Shown here: positions 20,960 to 33,998 of the stretch, in pieces
Numbering within the stretch: the stretch's first letter is position 1
Layout of the letters: every line of letters starts with the position of its first letter
NCBI GenBank assembly: GCA_025200525.1
Contig: CM045762.1
Coordinates: 106,914,682-106,978,681 of the forward strand
Reading direction: 5' to 3'
Origin: Camellia lanceoleosa
Taxonomy: Eukaryota > Streptophyta > Magnoliopsida > Ericales > Theaceae
Length of the DNA stretch: 64,000 nucleotides
Notes under the pieces: generated by a model
What the model saw: only the letters and a program-made list of their open reading frames with translations
Databases searched by the model: none
What the model was told of the DNA's origin: nothing
Translations under genes and position numbers: made by a program

Positions 20960-23900
20960 TGTAGACACCCCATTTTTGACCGCCCTTAAGACTTAGGCAC
21001 CACTGATTGCTTACTTGATGGTGCAGGCTATCTAAGGTTCGATTTCTTCGGCAATGACAGAGTCAAATCCCAACCTTACACCCCATTTTTGGGACTAAAA
21101 CTATTTTGACCAAAGATTTTAGACCTTAAAACCCTCTCTTTCAAAATATTTTTGAAACAAAGTTCCTACGATGTTTCGAGGCTCGCAATTCGTTAAATGT
21201 TGCGCTTTTCAGTAAACCGAGCTAGGACAAAGTAGAAATGAATGAAAGAGAGGTGAACTCTTTGAAAAAATCTTTAAAACATCTTTTTTAGAGGTTTGAA
21301 GTTGAAGAAAATTGGAGGAGAGGGAAGAAACCAAGTTGGGGAAGAAGATGGGCATGAATCGTTAAGAGAGAGTCGAGCAGCCCTCACTAAATTGGGCCTA
21401 TCCATTTGTACACTTGGATTTCAGCTATGAGGCCACCATTGTTGGAAAGTGGACTTCCGGGGCTTCATTTTACATTCAAGAATCTCCTCAAGCCGAGGCC
21501 AGATGAGGGAGATATGGCTGGTTGAAGTTAGGCATCAATCCGGTTGGACCGAAACTGAGCAGTCTTCACTAAAAAGAGGTATATCTCTTAGAACACTTGC
21601 AATTTTGATGTGAGGTTGTCACCATTGGAAAGAAGACTTCCGGGGCTTCAATTTAGGCACAAGAATGACCTGCAAATGAGTCAAAATGAAGGAGATATAC
21701 CCATTTGAAGTCGGGCCTGGAAGTAGCTTTTTGGTGGCCGACCGGCGACCACTAGTGAACGACCAGCCACTACTTCTGGCTGTCGGCCACTTGTGAAAAA
21801 AGCTCAGATTTTGTAGATCTTTACCTCTAGCTGTCTCTCACACTGCTCCAGATATTTCTAAATTGATATTTTTGACTTGAGCTCTTGTATTTCTATATAT
21901 AGAGGCCATTCTCTATTGTTTTCAAGGTTAGCAAATTTTGGGAGCCTCTCTCTCTAAAAACCTCTCTCTCTAGATTTCTCTCTCTCTTGTCCTTTTGTGC
22001 ATACAAGTGGAGATACACCTCTCCTTTGCCTAGACATCCTTGATCAAAGTGGTTCATCTTTGGGCTAAGGTTGCTTGAAGCTCTCTTGGAGCTTCCTTTG
22101 AGCTCTAGAAGGTGGTTTAAGCTCAGATTGTTCCTTAAGTTGTGTCTTCCCTTCAAGAGGTAGAAACTTCTCTTTGCTAGCTTAATTTCCATACTTGTTT
22201 TGCCATCTTTTGACACTGTTTTTGAGCTGGTTTTCAATTGTAAAAACCTCTATTTTTCAGTCCTGAAAATGGTGGTTTGAGCCTAATTTGTGTTAGGGGG
22301 TTGTCTCTCCCTTTTGTTCCTTAGCTTGTATAGCTTTTGTGCCATCTTTTAGCATGTTAAAGTCAAACTTTTTGGCCTTTAAACCCTGAAATTGAGTTAT
22401 TTCAGTGGTAAAAAGCATGTTTTGAAGTCCAAAAATGGAGGGGTAAGCGTCCCCTCCTTGTGTCTCACTTTCATGCCTAGTTAGCATCACATGGTAGCAT
22501 GTTTTTATAGCTTAACTTAGCTTATTTCTAGCATGTGTTTGCCTCTGATTTGGCATGATTTAACTCTATTTTGGGCTACTTTGGTCATGTGGGCTTTGTT
22601 TTGTATAGTTGAAGTGCAAATGGCTTCACTAGCTTGGCATTTTAGGCCTCTAAACATGTTTTGCTTGGAATGATTGCATGTTATAGTGTCTTTTTACATG
22701 TAATTTTAGTGGATATAGCACTGTCACATGCTCATTTATTTCACTCTTTCTTTACTTTTGAGAGTTGTGTCTTGAGTCTTGTTTGCAAGCTAACATGTGA
22801 GCATGCTTTTCTAGCATTTTGCACCTCAATCTCAGCATGTTTTAGCCACTGTTTTGGCATATTTTAACTCTGTCCAGAGTTGGTTTGGTCAGTTGAGGCT
22901 TTTATTGCATGGCTATAGTGTAATGGTATTTACTAGCTTAATGAGTTAGGCTCTTAAAGATGACTTGCATGTGTTGCTTGCATGATTTAGTGTCATTTTA
23001 CTTGCCATGTTAGCACTGAAATATCTACAACCTCCCTCTATTCTTCACTTTTTACTTTGTTTCGAAAGTGACTTCGAACCCCTTGTTGGCTTGAGTGTGG
23101 AATTGAGACCCTCATGCCTAATGGTTTAATTCCTTCGGGAGTTCATTACTAACATCATAAGGCCTCTCTCATGCTTAAGGTACTTGTGGTTTAAGTCCAC
23201 TTTCAATTAGAGGACATTTACCTTTTGGAATAATCAACTAAAGAATGGATTGGTAATCTAAAATGTGTAAATAAAATGAACAAAGTAAAAGAATCAAGAT
23301 AAGCATCTTTGTGTTGCATTGCATGTATTTGGATCGGACGTTAATCCAAACACAAGGAAAATGGGGCGTTTCATACTCAAAGTGATGAAACGTGCCACTT
23401 TTCTTGGTCACCGTCACCCTTGATCATGCATGATAGGGTGGTGGTCCTTCGAGTCTTATTTGTGCATTCATTGACTACAAGCTTGGCTCTTTGGCCATCA
23501 TGCATTGAAAATGCTTGGTTGGTGGCTTGAGAGCCAAGAACTACACTCCTTTGAGCTTGAGATATGATAAGGAGGGTAGCAGTACACACATTTCTTGAAA
23601 ATGCATTGCTTTGTCTCTGTTTGCTCTCTGTTGCAGCAAAAGCAGAAGTCCAGAAATGGGGTTGGCCGACTGGCCACTTGAAGAAGCCGACCGCCCACTT
23701 AAACTAGCCAACTGGCCACCAATGAATTTTTGCACAAGTGTGTTCCTGTGTTGGAGCAGAGACAATCTGGAAGTTGGTACAGTTTTCAGAGATCAAACGA
23801 GTGCAAACAGAGGCATCTGATGGCAAGGCAAGGGCATTTTCGTGCAGAGCAATTGAGCATGCATGCGTCCCTCGCCTTCGAGGCCATTTACTTGCTTTGT

Positions 23901-25228
23901 TTAAATTGCTTTAGTAAGTTAGCATAACTAATTATTCAATTCAAGTGTTATATTTTAATTAGCTTAGCTTAGCATAGCTAGTTATTCAATTGTGTTGTAA
24001 TAATTAGTTAACTAGAATAGTTAATTAGTTTCGTGTTGTAATAATTAGCTTAATTAGCATAGCTAGTTAGCTTATGCATTCGGACTCTCCTTTACGAGGG
24101 CACTATGTTGTAATAAGTGTGCGTACGTGTGTGCATGTCTTCCAACCCCACGTCTTTCTCCCTTTTATTTATCCGCTTTTGATGGTTATATTAGGGACAT
24201 TTTCAATTAGAATACCTTATGCTTGCATGCTTGCATCCATTCATTTCTATTGTATGCACCGAGGCTCGGCACATCATTCAAACTGCATTGTAAATTCAAT
24301 ACTTATTTGAATATGTGTTTCAAAACATGTTATCAAATTGTATCATATGCCATATTAATAGCTAAACCTATTAATCGCATTATTGCATGTGTTGCATTAG
24401 ACATCTTGCATAGTTAGGATCATGCATTGTTTCTAACTAGTTTTTGTTTTGGCTTGGAATACTTGGTGAGTTTTATGCTTTAGCATACTTGCATGAGTGC
24501 GATTGCCATGTTGCCATGATAGCATGCTTGCCATGAGGTTATTTGCTTAAATGATTAACTGCTTGAATGCCTGTGGATGAAGGCTTTGTTGCTTGAATTA
24601 GAATGGTTCAACAAATGTGTGTTTTAAGTCCACTTTGCGAAGTGGCAAATCATGTTTTAAGCCCATCATGTTTGATGGCAAATCCGCATTTTAGCCCACT
24701 TGAGGGTGGCAAATTCAAACAATTTTCCAAAACAAACATGAGTTGAAATGTTCCAATTCTTGCGATTTTAGTCTATACTTGCTTGTGTGCGTCACATAGT
24801 AAAGTTAGCTAATAACCGGAATAAGAACACATAAGGTTTATAAAACAATATATCATGATAGTAGAGGCCGATCTTTGATCGGGCGAGCGGGGGTGCTCAT
24901 TTCAGGACTTTTCCCTCTCGTACCCAAGTTCCAGAGCCGAGGCAACTTTGGTGATGACAGACATGTGGCCTTTGGCACGAGTCAGGGTTTCCTAAATTTC
25001 CCAAAACAAAATATTTAGGTGGCGACTTTGTAATCTGGCAAAGCAGTCTAATTTTAGCATTATTTGATTTAAAATCGATTTTTCAAAATGATTTGCCGGA
25101 TTGGACTCTTTGGTATTTATCAGTTTCACATTGCACTTTGTGAGATTAGATTCAGAACTATGATAGGAGTCCGAACTGTGGGACCAATTCGAGCTCTTTG
25201 AAAGGGGGCGCGAAGAAGTCGAGCTACA
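20960..25228 (+). mobile_element. Solo LTR of an Ogre-like element inserted in the RT gene
   Basis: It starts TGTAGACACCCC at 20960 and ends CTACA at 25228, with no internal region. It is flanked by TCGGA (20955-20959) and ACGGA (25229-25233), a 5-bp duplication with one mismatch. The body is a diverged relative of the 25-kb element's LTR: it shares the AGTAGAGGCCG...GGGTGCTC block (about 24,860-24,900), the GGTGATGACAGACA...TGGCC block and the ATATTTAGGTGGCGAC block near the 3' end. Solo LTRs arise by recombination between the two LTRs of an element. Confidence 0.85.
21894..21901 (+). promoter_or_regulatory. Candidate TATA box of the solo LTR
   Basis: TATATATA is followed by GAGGCCATT and a pyrimidine-rich stretch (CTCTCTCTCT). 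It is in the position where the related LTRs carry a weak CTATTTGAAGGC. Confidence 0.5.
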
Positions 25229-26180
25229 ACGGAAAGCAATTTTAGGAATGTCCTCCTCCCTGACTCGGATTTGGTGATAACCCGACCTTAAATCTATATT
25301 GGAGAAACAATGAGAGCCTTTAAGTTGATCAAATAGGTCATTTATCCTGGGCAGGGGATACTTGTTCTTAACTGTGGCTTGGTTCAATTTACGGTAGTCG
25401 ATGCATAATCTTAAGGATCCATCCTTCTTCTTTGCAAACAAGGCTGAGGCTCCCTACGGTGAGGTGCTAGGATGTATAAAGCCCTTATTGAGTAATTCCT
25501 GTAACTGTTCCTTCAAAACTACCAATTCAGTTGGGGCAAACCTATATGGTGACAAGGAGATAGGTGCGGTACCCCGGAGTAGGTCTATAGTGAAGTCTAC
25601 TTCCCTACGAGGAGGTAATTCTGTAAGATCTTTAGGAAAAACATCGAGATATTCACACACCACCTTTGGAAATTCACCCCGGACTACTTCACTTCCGTCA
25701 TCCAGAATAGTGGCCAAAAGGAAGTTAAATTCGTCCCGACCATGTGGATGGCACAAGGGAGGTAAACATCTACTGTACTTGTCCTCCAGGAATGTGAAAC
25801 AATCACTGCCAGCAGTGCACATTGTAACTCTCTCTCGATAACAATCTATGGTCGCTCGATAAGTAGACAACCAATCCATACCAAGGATGATGTGAAAACT
25901 TGACATTCCCAACAAGATGAAATTAAATGAAAGTTGTGAACCCTCTGACACTCCTGGCTCAGGGTAACCTTACCCCAACTGGTGACTCTACTGTGAGTGA
26001 AGGTTGTAGTTGCCTACTTTCTAACCCCAACAATGATGCAAAAGATGTGGCAATAAATGAATGTGATGCCCCAGTGTCAATCAACACACTAGCCCAAGTA
26101 TTGAAAATAAGGAATGTACCTCTCACAACTGATGGCCCAGATGTTTACTCAGAAGCGGTAACAGCATACACTTTTCCTTG
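25229..26180 (-). pseudogene. Protease and reverse transcriptase first half
   Basis: Reading down from 26180, the sequence begins in the gag-protease linker and has one in-frame TAA. It then encodes the aspartic protease active site VLIDTGASHSFI near 26.08 kb, the downstream MSSFHIILGMDWL and the LPPRREVDF segment, and the RT fingers ([50 protein letters not shown]) up to PKIAFR at 25229. There the solo LTR is inserted. A stop and frame break lie near 25.45 kb, so it is not functional. The catalytic Asp residues of both enzymes are present. Confidence 0.9.
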
Positions 26181-29100
26181 TGTAGACACCCCATTTTTGA
26201 CCGACCTTAAGACTCAGACGTCACCGGTTGAATGCTCGGTGATGTTGCATCATGTGCTTGCTCAAGAGTTTCAGAGTCGCGGCCGTGCGCCCTGCCTCCG
26301 GACTCCCGAACCCTTTTCTCTACCTTGTCTCGGTTTGCCATAACTGTGCTTGGTTTTCTCTGTTTTCTTTCCCGAGGGAAGGAGTGGTCTTGTAGACTAT
26401 CTCCGGTGGCCGTGGCTTTTTCGTGGGTCAGAGGCCATTTTGCCCGTTGGGGCCAGCCTCGGTTTGGGGCGTTAAGTGTGTGCCTCGGCCGGGACCGCCT
26501 AACCATCTCCGACTTCTCCGGTTTTTGGCGGAGACCTGCTTTAGTGTTCCGAGGAACACTGGGCCTCGATGCCCACTTCGCCGAACACCACTGCGTTCAT
26601 GACCCATTTCGGACCCCAAACCGCGGTTTTGGTCCCGAGCATTCATTTTGCATCGCCTTTCTCCGGTTTTTATGAGACTGCTTTAATATTTCGAGGAACC
26701 CTGGGGCCCCGATGCACTTCGTGGGTCAGATGCCACTTTCGTGCTCATAGTTTGCGGACCCCAAACCGAGCGGTTTGGTCCCGAGCATTCATTTCGCATC
26801 CATCTTCTCCGGTTTTGGTGTACCTCTGCTTTGTCATTCCAGAGGACACTGGGTCGCGGATACCCACTTCACGCCGAACACCACTTCCTAAGACACATGT
26901 TTCATTTTCGGATCCCGATTTGCTCGCTTTTGGCCCCAACGCTCATTTCATTAGTTTTGTTCAAACTTGGCAGGTACCTCTGTTTCAACATCAGGAAGAT
27001 CACTGGGGGGTGGGAGGCCAGCAATTATCCCAGATAACCAGTTTCGCTCCTCCGGAGCCCGTTTTTGCTCACTTCCGGGCCAATGTTGGACACCTTGGGG
27101 GTATTTTCTTCCAACCAAAGTTACATATCGTGATGAGGGACTGGAGGACCCTACCAACTATCGGGTCGGCCGAAACCTGTGAGTTTCATTTTGGGCCTCT
27201 CCTTCAAGCTCTATGTTGTGACTCGCCTGTGTTGCCAATTTCCGGCCTTGGAACCTTGTTGCACACATCTAGGAGGACACTTTGGTATGGTGGTCGGCCG
27301 AAATTGTGCCTTTCATTTTTGGGCCTCCTTCAAGCTCTATGTTGTGACTCTGGTTCTGTTGCCAAATTCCCACAGGGCCTTATTCTACACACATGGGAGG
27401 ACACTCTTGTATGGTGGTCGGCCGAATTTTGAAGTTGATTTTTGAGGTGGTGGCCGGCCATAGGAGGTGGTGGTCGGCCATGGTGGGTGGTCAGCCACCT
27501 TGAGCAAACCACTGCCGGCCAGACTGCTTCAAATTGCTCCAAATTGTCCAAATTGCCAAAGTGTCTCCTCATCCGGGGACATTTCAGAGGAAAGATTGGA
27601 TGCTTTCCTCCCTTTTACACCCCATCTTCTTGCCTATTTGAAGGCCCTCCTCCTTCTTCAAGGTTAGAAATTTTGGTCTCAAGAACACTTAACCAAATTC
27701 CCTCATTTTCATAGCTTTAAACTCCAAAAAGCTTCAAGTGTCAAGGCCATTCCTTCATCAACACCTAGCCTCACCATCCCTACCATCACTTCAGCAGCAA
27801 GGAGGTGAATTTCAGAGGTTGAGAAGCTACAAATCGAGCCAAGAATCAAAGAAAGACAAGTCTTCAAGGGTAAGTCCTCAAAACCAACTTTTAGGGCATT
27901 TTCTTGATCCTTTTCTATACTTTAATTGGTTGAGAATTGGGGCTCCGACCCATAATGCTTTTGTGCTTAAAATGAGCCCCTCTACAACTTTGTAGAAGGG
28001 CTCAACCTCATTTGGTGTTTGTATACACTAGTTCCTTGAATATTCTTCAAGTTGGTAACATTTTTGCATGCTAAAATTGACCTATTTGTGTTGGTTTTGG
28101 GGGTCCGACCCTACTGATTTTAGGCTTAAAATGAGCCTCTCTACAACATTGTAGATAGGCTCAACTTCATTTGGCCTTTGTATCTACCACCTCCTTCAAA
28201 TTTCATCAAGTGTGCCACTTTTGTATGCAATTTTTGACCTATTTGTGTTTGGTTTTAGGACTTTGACCCCTACTGGTTTTAGTCTTATTTTGACCCCCTT
28301 TACATGTTTCATGAAGAAGGTTTGGTCATTTGGTGTGTAGATTGCATGTCTTAGGTTATACCCTCTTGTGGCTTCATTTTTGCCTTCTATTTCTAGCATA
28401 TTTGTCTTATGATTTAGAGGCTGCCATCTTCTGAATATATGCTTATTTTTGGGCCCTCTTTCATGTTGTAGAAGAAAATTTTTCTATTTGAATTTTCTAT
28501 ATACTACTTGCTTTGAAAATCCTCTCTTTTACCGTATTCTTGCGAGCTTTTGTTGCCATATCTATGCTTGCATTTTGGCCATGTTTATTACTGAAAAAAT
28601 GCCATATTTGGGACTTCCTTGCTACTTTTCTTGCTGCCATGATCATATTTTGCATGTATAGCATGGCTATAAGCCATTTCGGGGCTTAATTTCAGACTTT
28701 CGGATGAATGCATGCTTGTGTCGTTTTCGATTTGTTTCGGGCTGTTTTCCCTTTATTTAGGTGCTGAAATTCCATTACCATGCTTGCATATCATTTCCGG
28801 CCATTCAGATCATTTTTGCATTGACTCGGTTTGCGTGCCAATGGGCACGCATTTCGAGGCACCTCTTTTTTATCATTCCGGCAGCCTATGTGAGTGTGGT
28901 TGAGGCCCTCTCATGTTGGCGTAAGCCCAATTCGCATTTTCATGCTTGTATGCCATTGCCTCGATTTGCGTGTCCGCGGGCGCGCGTTTCGAGGCAGTTT
29001 TATTTTTACCCGACGGCCTCCTATGTGAGTGAGCTGAGGCTCTCCCATGTTGGTGTAAGTCCATCCCGGCATTCCGTATGCCATTTCATTGCATTTCATC

Positions 29101-31293
29101 ATCGCCGATTGCGGCGCTACCAGGCACGCTGCTTCGAGGCACCGATCTTATCCGATTTTCCTTTCATCATCGCCGACGATACGGCCGGCACGCTGCTTTC
29201 GAGGCACTTCGGTCTTATCCGATTTTCCTTTCATCATCGCCTCGATTTGCGGCGCTACCAGGTACGCACTTCGAGGCACTTTGCTTTTATCCGATTTTCA
29301 TTCTTACATCATCGCCGATTTGGCGCTACCAGGCACGCACTTCGAGGCACTTCGGTTTTATCCGATTTTCTCTTTCATCATCGCCGACGGCGCTACCAGG
29401 CACGCACTTCGAGGCACTTCGCTTTTATCCGATTTTCATTCTTTCATCATCGCCGACGGCGCTACCAGGCACGCACTTCGAGGCACTTCGGTTTTATCTG
29501 ATTTTCATTCTTTCATCATCGCCTCGGTTTGCGTGCCCGTGTGCACGCATTTCGAGGCACGCACTTCGAGGCACTTCGGTTTTATCCGATTTTCATTCTT
29601 TCATCATCGCCTCTTATGCGGTCCGTAGTGCACGCATTTCAAGGCACTTTGCTTTTATCCGATTTTGCATCAGACATCATCGCCGGCTTATGCGTCTGCA
29701 GTGCACGCATTTCGAGGCACTCCAGCTTTTATCGATCTCCATTTTGGTTTCGTTTTGCGCTTTGCTACCAGGCACGCACTTCGAGGCACTTTGTTTTATC
29801 CGATTTTCATCTTTCAAAGATCGCCGCTTATGCGTCCCGTGGGCACGCCAGACGAGGCATCCCATTTTCGTAGCATTCATGTGTATTCATCCCAATATTG
29901 AGTTGTGCAACCGCTCTCGCCATCATGCATCGATATGCGTGATTGGTGGCGCGAGGATCGAGACATGCATATATTTGTGAAATACACTGCCATGCTTTCC
30001 TCGCTTGCGCGAAAAATTGAGTTTAGCAACTTTTGAGTCCAAATACAATTCGAGGAATATTGCAAACAGAGGCGAATCAGGGCATTCCAGTGGATTTCCG
30101 CGCCAAGCAGTCCAGCATACATCATCTATCAGAAGCGAGGCAGTCCTTGGCTTGCACGCCAGTTTTAATTCATTCGTAATTAACTTGTTAATTAATTAGA
30201 ATTTGTATATTTATTTCCGGACTGTATATTCTTTTATTCGGACTGTATATTTATTCGGACCCTTTGCGCGAGGGCATAAATGTAATAAGGGTGTGTGAGT
30301 GTGATGTATGTCTTCCAACCCCATTTCTTTCTCCCTTTATTTACCCGCTTTGAATGGTTAGATATAGGGCATATTTCAATTAGCATACAAAGATGACAAA
30401 GATGTTTGCATCATTCATCTCAGATTGCATGCATCGGGTTTCGGCAAGATCATACAAACTACATTTGTATTTCAATTCTAAGTTGAATACATGTTAGTTG
30501 CATTTCATATGCCATCTCTAGAATAGCCGAGCTCGCTATAGTTGCATTTTTGCATGTGTTGCATTAGGCATTCTCAGATATTTTAGGATCATGCATGATT
30601 TCTAATAAGCTTGCTTTTGGCTTGGAGTACTGTAAGTGGCTATGCTTTAGCATCCTTGCATGCGTGTGAGTGTTGCCATGATAGCATGCTTGCCATGAGG
30701 CTAAATGCTTATGTGATATAACCGCCTTTGAATGCCTGGGTGGAGGTTGGGTTATTTGAATTGGAGCAATTCATCGATTGTTTGTTAAGCCCACTAGATT
30801 GTGGCAAAATCTGATTTTAAGCCTACCATGGGTAGCAAACCACCTTTCACAAACAAACATGAGATGTTTAGTTCCAATTCAGACGCCCATTTATACTTGT
30901 TTGTCATGAGCATCACATAGTAACCTAGGCTAATAACCTAATAAGAGCATACAATGTTTTCAAAATCGATATCATGGTTAGTAGAGGCCGGTCTTTGACC
31001 GGGCGAGAGGGTGCTCACGATGTGACCTTCCTAGTCGTACCTAAGTTCCCGAGCCAACTTTGGTGATGACGGACACGTGGCCTTTTGGCACCGAGTCGTG
31101 GTTTCCTAAATTTCCCATTTTAAAATATTTAGGTGGCGACTCATATCCGCAAAGCGATCCATGTTTGGCACTTCTTTCAAAAACTGCTTTTCCTTCAAAA
31201 CGACGGTTTGGATTTGGACTCTTTGGTTCGAGATTGAGAACCGCAACAAAAATCGAGTCCGAGTATGGCGAGGTCCTCATGGGGCGTTATTAC
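26181..31293 (+). repeat. 5' LTR of the 25-kb element
   Basis: It starts TGTAGACACCCC directly after CCTTG and ends GGCGTTATTAC, where the final A of the expected TTACA is missing. It contains repeated GCGGAGACC/TTCCGAGGAAC blocks at 26.5-26.9 kb, a splice donor GGTAAGTC at 27869-27876, hairpins at 27974-28003 and 28133-28162, and the GAGGCACTTCGG minisatellite at 28.85-29.86 kb. Confidence 0.92.
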
Positions 31294-31298
31294 GCTTC

Positions 31299-31314
31299 TG
31301 GCGACTACTGGGGA
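31299..31314 (+). promoter_or_regulatory. Primer-binding site, tRNA-Arg type
   Basis: TGGCGACTACTGGGGA lies five bases after the 5' LTR. The plant tRNA-Arg 3' end would give TGGCGACTCCGCTGGGGA, so the site matches with a 2-base gap or change in the middle. It primes minus-strand DNA synthesis. Confidence 0.8.
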
Positions 31315-32243
31315 GTTAGAGAACTTGACTCGAACTCTTGATATCTGGGTTTTGACTACATTTGTGTGTTTCTTTGCATTGCATTTGCATTGGTGCGCCT
31401 AGGACACCGTGGTTTGCCATCTGCTATTCCCGAGCGTTTGTTCGAGGCTTGTCTTGTCAAGGCATGTCCATAAGGCTTGCTTTACGGCTTGCTCGCAAGA
31501 TGGGGAACACAAACCCGGCTTTTACCGGCACCCTTTTTGACCATTCGACCTAGTGCATATTCGATCCATAGTGACCATTCCAAACTAGGACAAAGTTGCT
31601 TACCCGCTTATAGGTTGTTTGAAGTCATTGTGTGCGAGGTGAAACCCTAGTTCGACAAAATAGGACAGGGAAACCCTACCCCAACATAGGGGTGTTTTGG
31701 CTCTCACTTATCTCGCTATGTGCTTGTTAGAGTGTGCCTCACAGGAATGCATGTATCAAGATGAGTTTGGGCATCGAACTGCGGGCATCGCTTTTTGAAT
31801 TTGGGAATCAGTTCGGGCATTATCCAAGATTTGAGAATCGCTTGTCTGCGGATATCGATTCATTTATCGTAATGGATACAGAATATCGACCAAGATTTGA
31901 GGGCGATATAGCCATACTAACCTGTGTGTTGTTGTATACCCGATCGTGTGGTGTATTCAAATTAAGCCGTTATGCCGCCTGCTTTTATACCCGATCGTGT
32001 GTGGTGTATTCAATTTAAGCCGTTATGTCGCCCGCTTTTATACCCGATCGTGTGGTGTATTCAAATTAAGTCGTTATCTCGCCTGCTTTATTTCGGGTTA
32101 TTTATTTCTTTTTCGCTTTTATTTATCCTTTTGCTAGACAGCTTTGTAGCACAATTGCTTCCGAACCCGTCGATACCCCCCAACCAATCTGTACACCAGG
32201 TCGCCGAGTCAACCGATCCGAGGATCTAGTTGACTGACATCCA
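31315..32243 (+). other. Untranslated leader with three tandem repeats
   Basis: Between the primer site and gag there is about 0.9 kb without a convincing gene. At 31935-32092 a 51-53-bp unit (TATACCCGATCGTGTGG...TTATGCCGCCTGC) is repeated three times. Classical Ogre elements have an extra ORF1 upstream of gag; none is visible here. Confidence 0.6.
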
Positions 32244-33990
32244 GTGTTCCGTTCGCTACCCCCCATTTTTAGAAGGAGACCGAGGAAACGCAGTCCATCA
32301 GAGCAGAGATTATTGGTACAGCAGTCTACTTTAGAGACAGATAGTCGGGTTGAGATTCCCATTTCTGCTATAGAGACACCCTTGCCAGTTTTTCAGATGG
32401 AACAACAGAATCCAACAATAGAGGCGATGATGCGCCAGATGGCTGAAAGCATGAAGCAAATGCAAGATGATGCTATCCGCCAGGCGGAATTTTCCAGACA
32501 ACAGGCCGCTGTTATGGCCCAACAGTCTGAGTTGATCACCAGATTACAACAGCAGAACGCGGCGTCTGCTTCAAATCAGGTTCCTCCTCCACCCGGGGCC
32601 CCATTACCTGAACAACTACCTGCTCGCCAGAATGCCCCTCCAAACCCTCAAAATGCCCAGGCTGCCCAGAATACCCTCCCAAATCCACAAAATGCTCTGC
32701 CCAACCCACAAAACACCCAAGAGGACACAGGTCATCCAACGGGGCTGGCTCCGCCCCCGCTTCTACCACAACTGTCCAAAAACATTACCCCTAAGCACCC
32801 GGACTCTCCATTTGAGTTCGAGGTAGACCAGACAGCTCTGAAATTGAGCAAGTTGGAGAAGCCCTTTAAGAAGGTTCAAGGGGCAAAGGCCATCCCAAAT
32901 ATCGAAGACGATTATCTCGATGTGGCCGTGACTCGACAGATTTAAAATGCCCCAGATCGATCGCTTTGATGGGTCCGAGGATCCTATGGTCCACCTCCGT
33001 TATTCTCGGACGCCTTAAGACCAATGGGCCTAACCCGACCGCAAAAAGCTCTCTTTGTTCGGTCGAACTCCGGGTGTGGCATCCACTTGGTACTCAAAAC
33101 TCGATGATGATGTGAAAACAACCGATGAGATGGCCGAGGCCTTCCTTGCACAATATTCATACAACACGCAAATCGAGGTCACGACTCGTGATCTCGAGAC
33201 GACGAGGCAGAGCCTAAAGAGTCTTTTTCTCGATTTCACCCGGTGGAGAGCCAAGGCATCGATGATGACCTTGAGGCCAACCGATAGAGATCAAATTCGA
33301 TGATTGTGCGCAATCTCCAAATTTCAAGATTAATGAAGAAGATGATCTTGATCCTTTCCCCACCTTCGCAGATTTGCATGATATGGGGATGCAGATAGAG
33401 GATGCAATGAAACAGGTCTGTTTGACCAAGATCGGATCACCAAGAACGCGAATCGAATACCAATGCAGCCCGAGTGGCTCGCCAATACAAGAACTTCAGA
33501 GGTCGGAATGGTCACCACCAATCCTCTTCCCAACCAAGTTCGCAAGGCCACACCTTTTTCTCGATGCCTCCGGAGCAGAATCAAGCCCCAAGATACCAAC
33601 CCAGTGGGGTCAACGAACCTTCTCCCCACTCTATATGCCTTTGTCTAAAGTCCTGGTTCTAGTCGAAGGCACCAAACCCTTGGAACCGAGGCCTCTACCG
33701 AATCCACTCCTTCCCATAACCCAAACCCAAATATTGCCAATACCACCAACAAAGATGGTCATGACACCGACCAATGCTACAGTCAAGGCCATGAGGTTCA
33801 GGACCTTATCGACAAAAATATCATCCTACCTCCCCAAGGACCCAACGTCACAAACAACCCACTCCCCAAACACAACCAAGATCCACCAAAAAGAGTCAAC
33901 CTTATCCACACTGGGGGCGGATCTTACGATCCCAAAGATTCACATAACTCCCACCCACCTACCCAAGCCGTAGGTGGTCCTTCCCGACAA
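32244..33990 (+). pseudogene. gag of the 25-kb element
   Basis: The open frame 32244-32945 starts with a basic N terminus, then a glutamine-rich helical stretch (MMRQMAESMKQMQDDAIRQA) likely to be coiled coil, and a Pro/Asn/Gln-rich repeat (NPQNAQAAQNTLPNPQN). It ends NIEDDYLDV. The core continues in shifted frames with IDRFDGSEDPMVHL, GVASTWYSKLDDDVKTTDEM and ARQYKNFRGRN. Near 33.75-33.90 kb, DGHDTDQCYSLK and DLIDKNIILPPQGPN match the characteristic C-terminal region of Tat-lineage gag. Gag would assemble the virus-like particle. At least five frame breaks disrupt it. The start codon at 32244 is a best guess. Confidence 0.8.
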
Positions 33991-33998
33991 AGATCGAC

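Noticed and set aside
26207..27714. Overlapping open frames in 26.2-27.7 kb, repeated at 46.4-47.9 kb
   Set aside because: They lie in the LTR upstream of its promoter-like region, have no domain, and are broken differently in the two LTRs.
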